Shown piece after piece: positions 5,222 through 9,001 of a DNA stretch of 9,001 bases. Position 1 is the stretch's first letter. Every line of letters begins with the position of its first letter. Made by a program: the position numbers and the translations under genes. The stretch is from Rickettsiales bacterium (lineage in GTDB: Bacteria; Pseudomonadota; Alphaproteobacteria; Rickettsiales; UBA998): the NCBI GenBank assembly GCA_019749855.1, contig JAIEPI010000087.1:1-9001 (forward strand), in the 5' to 3' direction. The notes beneath the pieces are model-generated. The model was not told the DNA's origin. It saw nothing but the letters and a program-made list of their open reading frames with translations, and did no database searches.

Positions 5222-5692
5222 ATGGAACTTATCAAGCAATCGCAGTGGGCAAAGCGACATGGATTTTCAAGACAATATGCGGGACAGCTGGTGCAAAGTG
5301 GCGTCATTCAATTGACAGGTGGCCTTGTGGATGTTGAACAAGCAGATGCCGCAATTGCTGCCTTACGTGATCCAAACCAACCACAGCGCCGCAAAAACAC
5401 TTCTGATGTTACTGAGCTTTCAACACTTCTACTTAAAACTCGCATCAAAAATGAAATGGAACGGGGCAAGCTGCTTGAAGCCCGCGCCAAAGCAGAAATT
5501 GGTGAGCTGGTTTCAGTAGAAGATGTCAAAGTGGCTGCTTTTAATAAGGCCAGAATCGTTCGTGATAGTTTGATGAATATCCCTGACCGAGTAGCCTCGC
5601 TGCTTGCTTCCATTGATGACGCTCACAAAATTCACGAGGTGCTACTTCAAGAAATCCGAACTGCTTTGGAGGAATTAAGCCGTGACGTGTAA
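5222..5692 (+). CDS. Phage terminase small subunit, Nu1-like
   Basis: This 156-residue protein starts with a winged-helix DNA-binding segment (QSQWAKRHGFSRQYAGQLVQ at 6-25, then GVIQLTGGLVDVEQADAAI), typical of lambda Nu1. A charged helical part follows (LLLKTRIKNEMERGKLLEAR, EIGELVSVEDVKVAAF) and then a C-terminal helical region for large-subunit contact. It recognises the packaging site on phage DNA and recruits the large subunit. It begins 5 bp after the methyltransferase stop and its end overlaps the start of terL by 11 bp. In lambda the cos site lies just upstream of nu1; here a methyltransferase gene fills that place, so cos must be elsewhere or inside coding sequence. Confidence 0.88.
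   Translation: MELIKQSQWAKRHGFSRQYAGQLVQSGVIQLTGGLVDVEQADAAIAALRDPNQPQRRKNTSDVTELSTLLLKTRIKNEMERGKLLEARAKAEIGELVSVEDVKVAAFNKARIVRDSLMNIPDRVASLLASIDDAHKIHEVLLQEIRTALEELSRDV
5668..5672 (+). promoter_or_regulatory. Shine-Dalgarno site supporting a GTG start for terL
   Basis: GGAGG inside the end of terS lies 9 bases before GTG 5682. The next in-frame start, ATG at 5703, lacks such a site. The motif therefore favours the GTG and an 11-bp overlap with terS. Confidence 0.65.
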
Positions 5693-7556
5693 GCCTTATC
5701 ACATGAGCTTTAATACAGGGCTGCGGCCTGATCCACTGCTCAAGGTTTCCGAGTGGGCTGATGGGTTTCGCATGTTATCGCAAACCGCGTCTTCTGAACC
5801 AGGCAGATGGCGAACTGAACGCACGCCTTATCTCAAAGAGATCATGGATGCACTATCGCCATCATCACCTGTTGAAAAAGTCATTTTTATGAAAGGTGCA
5901 CAAATTGGCGGAACCGAAGCTGGCAATAACTGGATTGGTTACATCATTGATCAAGCGCCTGGTCCTATGCTGGTTGTTCAACCTACTGTTGAAATGGGCA
6001 AACGGTGGTCTAAAGGACGTTTAGCTCCACTGATTGATGATACGCCAGCTCTGCGCGATAAAGTTAAAGACCCACGCTCTCGGGATTCAGGCAACACCGT
6101 CCAAAGTAAAGAATTTACCGGCGGCATTGTCGTTGTAACTGGAGCCAATAGTGCCGTTGGCCTGCGCTCTATGCCAGTTCGTTATTTATTTTTAGATGAA
6201 ATTGATGCCTATCCGGGCGATGCGGATGGTGAAGGTGATCCTGTCTCCCTTGCTATTCAACGTACGGCTACCTTTGCTAGGCGGAAGATTTTACTCGTCT
6301 CAACGCCCACCATTCAAGGATTAAGCCGTATTGAACGGGAATTTGAAGCCTCTGACCAACGTTATTATTGGGTGCCATGCCCACATTGTAATACATTTCA
6401 AATTCTAAAATGGCCGCAAGTGCAATGGGATGATGAGCCTTTAAACGCGCATTACGTTTGTATCGAGTGCAAAGAGAAAATCCAACATCACCAAAAGACA
6501 TGGATGCTGGCGAATGGCCAGTGGCGTGCATCCAGTGAATCAAATGGTAAAATTGTCGGTTTTCATATTTCCAGTTTGTACAGCCCGGTTGGCTGGCTGA
6601 GCTGGGGGCAAGCTGCGCAAAATTTCTTGCATGCCAAAGAAAATGAACAACTACTTAAAGTTTGGGTCAATACTACCTTAGGGGAAACCTGGGTCGATAA
6701 AGGTGAAGCGCCTGATTGGCAGCGTCTGTTTGAACGTAAAGAAAATTACGCCATTGGTACAGTGCCATATGGCGGCCTTGTTTTAACGGCAGGTGTTGAC
6801 GTACAAAAAGACCGTATTGAAGTTGAAATTGTTGCATGGGGTCAAAAACGCGAAAGCTGGTCTGTTGATTATCAAGTTTTTGAAGGCGATCCCGGTAAAG
6901 CTTCTACGTGGCAGCAGTTATCTGCTTTGATGAGCACTTTATTCCCCAGCGAAGATGGATTGGAGCGCCCCATCAGTATGATCGCTGTGGATGCTGGGTA
7001 TGCCACTCAAGAAGTTTATGGGTGGATCCGTAGCCAACCACCTGGTCATGTGATGGCTGTTAAAGGTATCGACAAAGCCCTAGTGCCAGTGGGTGCACCA
7101 AGCCGTGTGGATGTCACCATTTTAGGGCAAAAACTCAGACGTGGCGCAAAACTCTGGCCGGTTGGTGTCTCTGTTTTAAAGTCAGAGCTGTATCACGTGC
7201 TCAAACTTTCACAAACCGATGAAGGATTTCCGGGCGGTTACTGTCATTTTCCAGCTTACGGACCTGAATATTTTAAGCAGCTTACCGCTGAGCAACTGGT
7301 GACCAAAATTAGCAAAGGCTATCCAAAACGTGAGTGGCAAAAAATCCGTGAGCGTAATGAAGCACTGGATTGTCGAGTCTATGCCAGAGCCGCAGCCATC
7401 GCTATTGGCGCAGATCGCTGGAATGAAAATAAATGGAAAAGTCTGATGGGATACAAAAAATCTCCCAATCCTGAATATAACCTTCCAAGAGAACCTATAC
7501 GTCCCGCAAAGTCGCAAGGAAGACCGCGTGTGGTAAGAAGCCGTTTTATGGGATAG
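5682..7556 (+). CDS. Phage terminase large subunit, GpA family
   Basis: The 624-residue packaging motor and nuclease has a variant Walker A KGAQIGGTE at residues 71-79, like the deviant motif of lambda gpA, and Walker B YLFLDEIDAYP at 168-178. The motor part ends with STPT (207-210). A four-cysteine probable zinc site (C233, C236, C260, C263) lies between. The nuclease domain has acidic positions D373 (AGVDVQKD), D437 (AVDAGYAT) and D563 (NEALDCRVYARAAA). It pumps DNA into the prohead with ATP and cuts at packaging ends. The length fits the family (about 600-650). The GTG start is backed by GGAGG 9 bases upstream. Neighbours terS, gpW and portal are in the lambda order, and no key residue is missing. 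Confidence 0.95.
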   Translation: MTCKPYHMSFNTGLRPDPLLKVSEWADGFRMLSQTASSEPGRWRTERTPYLKEIMDALSPSSPVEKVIFMKGAQIGGTEAGNNWIGYIIDQAPGPMLVVQPTVEMGKRWSKGRLAPLIDDTPALRDKVKDPRSRDSGNTVQSKEFTGGIVVVTGANSAVGLRSMPVRYLFLDEIDAYPGDADGEGDPVSLAIQRTATFARRKILLVSTPTIQGLSRIEREFEASDQRYYWVPCPHCNTFQILKWPQVQWDDEPLNAHYVCIECKEKIQHHQKTWMLANGQWRASSESNGKIVGFHISSLYSPVGWLSWGQAAQNFLHAKENEQLLKVWVNTTLGETWVDKGEAPDWQRLFERKENYAIGTVPYGGLVLTAGVDVQKDRIEVEIVAWGQKRESWSVDYQVFEGDPGKASTWQQLSALMSTLFPSEDGLERPISMIAVDAGYATQEVYGWIRSQPPGHVMAVKGIDKALVPVGAPSRVDVTILGQKLRRGAKLWPVGVSVLKSELYHVLKLSQTDEGFPGGYCHFPAYGPEYFKQLTAEQLVTKISKGYPKREWQKIRERNEALDCRVYARAAAIAIGADRWNENKWKSLMGYKKSPNPEYNLPREPIRPAKSQGRPRVVRSRFMG

Positions 7557-7564
7557 AAGAGACC

Positions 7565-7789
7565 ATGTATACAGAAGATGATTTAGCGCAAATAGAACAA
7601 GCGATTACTAAGCTGCAAAAAGGCGAGCGCGTAGTTTCTGTCGCCTATGGCGATCATATTGTCAAATATGCGGAGGTTGACTTACGCGACTTGCTGAATT
7701 TGAGGCAGCGCATGAAATCAGAGCTTAAGGTTGCAGGCGTCTCGCCTAAAAGACGCATTACCTTTGCCACACATAAAGGGATTGTCTAA
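7565..7789 (+). CDS. gpW-like head-tail joining protein
   Basis: The 74-residue protein begins MYTEDDLAQIEQAITKLQKG, followed by the hairpin VVSVAYGDHIVKYAEVDL and a helix RDLLNLRQRMKSELK. This is the helix-hairpin-helix layout of lambda gpW (68 residues). gpW joins the portal ring after DNA packaging, stabilising packaged DNA and making the site for tail attachment. The gene starts 8 bp after terL, with AGAAGAGA as a weak ribosome site, and its stop TAA overlaps the portal start as TAATG. The same position between A and B in lambda supports the call. Confidence 0.88.
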   Translation: MYTEDDLAQIEQAITKLQKGERVVSVAYGDHIVKYAEVDLRDLLNLRQRMKSELKVAGVSPKRRITFATHKGIV

Positions 7790-9001
7790 TGCTGCTAAAA
7801 TCACTCGCACAATTATTCAAACGTCCAAAAAGCAAAGCTTCCGCTTGGGATGCGGCTGGTTCTGGTAAACGCCTAACCTATTGGCAGCCAGAAAATAGCG
7901 CCATTAATAGTTTGCTTGGCATGCATCTATCAACGCTTCGTAGTCGCTCGCGCGATATGGTACGAAAAAATCCTTATGCCTCCAATATTATTGAAACGTT
8001 AGTGAGTAACGCCGTTGGCACCGGCATTAAACCGCAATCCAAAGCTAAAAATGCAGAATTTCGCAAACAAGTTCAATCCTTATGGCTACGCTGGACCGAT
8101 GAAGTGGATAGCCATGGCGTTAATGATTTTTACGGTCTACAAGCCTCTATTTGTCGCAGCATGATTGAAGGCGGTGAATGTTTCGTGCGCTTTAGAGTTC
8201 GCCGCTCTGAAGATGGTTTATCCGTACCATTACAATTACAGGTGCTTGAATCTGAGCATTTAGACACATCAGCTGATCGGTTACTTTCTAATGGTAATTC
8301 TGTGCGAAGCGGTATTGAATTTAATAAACTCGGTCAGCGCGAAGCCTATTATTTATTTCGCGAACATCCCGGTGAAAAAACCTTGGTCTCTGCGGGCGAG
8401 TCAGTACGTATTCCTGCCTCTGAAGTATTGCATATTTATAAACCACTGCGTCCCGGTCAGATTCGGGGAGAACCGTGGCTTAGCCGCGTGCTGCTTAAAC
8501 TGTATGAGCTGGATCAGTATGACGATGCCGAGCTGGTGCGCAAAAAAACCGCCGCTATGTTTGCAGGGTTTATCACTCGCCTTGATCCTGAAGCCAACAT
8601 GATGGGTGAAGGTGCTGCCAATGAACAAGGGATGGCTCTTGCTGGTCTTGAGCCTGGCACCATGCAGCTTTTAGAGCCTGGCGAAGATGTAAAATTTTCC
8701 GATCCATCCGATGTGGGTGGCAATTATGAAGCCTTTATGCGTCAGCAGCTCAGAGCCATTGCTGTTGGGATGGGTATCACCTATGAACAGCTAACAGGCG
8801 ATTTGACTAATGTTAATTATTCCTCCATCCGTGCGGGTTTGATTGAGTTTCGTAGGCGCTGCGCCACTTTGCAACATCATGTGATGGTGTTTCAATTTTG
8901 CAGACCCGTTTGGAATCGCTGGATTGAACTCGCTTTACTCTCCGGTGCCTTACCTTCTCAAGACAAAGATACCTCTATCAAAGATGTGAAATGGATCCCA
9001 C
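7789..9001 (+). CDS. Phage portal protein, lambda family (partial, C-terminus off window)
   Basis: A frame open from ATG 7789 to the right edge gives 404 residues. N-terminal features are typical of the lambda-type portal: LRSRSRDMVRKNPYASNIIE, then LVSNAVGTGIKPQ. Later come EGGECFVRFRVRR, VLHIYKPLRPGQIRGEPWL, YELDQYDDAELVRKKTAAMF and the region AVGMGITYEQLTGDLTNVNY-SSIRAG, a hallmark of this family. The portal is the dodecameric ring at one head vertex through which DNA enters and to which gpW attaches. AAAGGG lies 8 bases upstream, and the start overlaps the gpW stop. Typical length is about 500, so roughly 100 residues are missing beyond the edge. No frameshift or stop is seen within the visible part. 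Confidence 0.95.
   Translation, partial: MLLKSLAQLFKRPKSKASAWDAAGSGKRLTYWQPENSAINSLLGMHLSTLRSRSRDMVRKNPYASNIIETLVSNAVGTGIKPQSKAKNAEFRKQVQSLWLRWTDEVDSHGVNDFYGLQASICRSMIEGGECFVRFRVRRSEDGLSVPLQLQVLESEHLDTSADRLLSNGNSVRSGIEFNKLGQREAYYLFREHPGEKTLVSAGESVRIPASEVLHIYKPLRPGQIRGEPWLSRVLLKLYELDQYDDAELVRKKTAAMFAGFITRLDPEANMMGEGAANEQGMALAGLEPGTMQLLEPGEDVKFSDPSDVGGNYEAFMRQQLRAIAVGMGITYEQLTGDLTNVNYSSIRAGLIEFRRRCATLQHHVMVFQFCRPVWNRWIELALLSGALPSQDKDTSIKDVKWIP

Noticed and set aside
5308..5613. Long minus-strand frame inside terS
   Set aside because: It is a serine/alanine-rich shadow of the Nu1-like coding frame.

Overview
The window is a piece of a tailed-phage genome, most likely a prophage, with lambda-type DNA packaging. 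The strongest anchor is the gene order at 5222-9001: small terminase (Nu1-like), large terminase (GpA family), gpW-like head-tail joining protein, then portal. This matches lambda nu1-A-W-B. Proteins and codon use look proteobacterial, with moderate to slightly low GC judged by eye. A gammaproteobacterial host, perhaps a Legionella-like lineage, is plausible, but no host gene is present to settle it.

Layout. (1) Positions 1-2198, minus strand: a tight four-gene early operon, read right to left. It encodes a small sigma-70-like factor, a phage protein of unknown function with a coiled-coil start, a Sak4/RecA-like P-loop ATPase, and a phage SSB-like protein that runs off the left edge. Genes overlap or lie 5-18 bp apart, and most have clear Shine-Dalgarno sites. 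(2) Positions 2199-2841: a 640-bp non-coding divergent region. It holds a 13-bp direct repeat near the operon and a dense block (2486-2730) of about 14 TTCCC/GGGAA motifs in both orientations, with perfect inverted repeats and TATATA stretches. This is the most unusual feature of the window and may be an origin, operator array or packaging site. (3) Positions 2842-3569, plus strand: a RuvC-like junction resolvase and a small DUF6378-type protein, coupled by an ATGA overlap. (4) Positions 3570-3953: a poorly coding stretch. Two partial reading frames look like one gene broken by a single-base frameshift, and the second half is ATGA-coupled to the next gene. (5) Positions 3954-5216: a ParB-N domain fused to a beta-class DNA methyltransferase. 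(6) Positions 5222-9001: the packaging and head genes.

Working together: the minus-strand operon probably supplies recombination or annealing functions (Sak4 plus SSB), with a transcription factor leading it. The plus-strand genes resolve branched DNA (RuvC-like), modify the phage DNA (methyltransferase), cut and package it (TerS/TerL) and build the head portal (gpW, portal). No integrase, repressor, primase, tail or lysis gene is visible, and neither are tRNAs, insertion sequences or CRISPR arrays.
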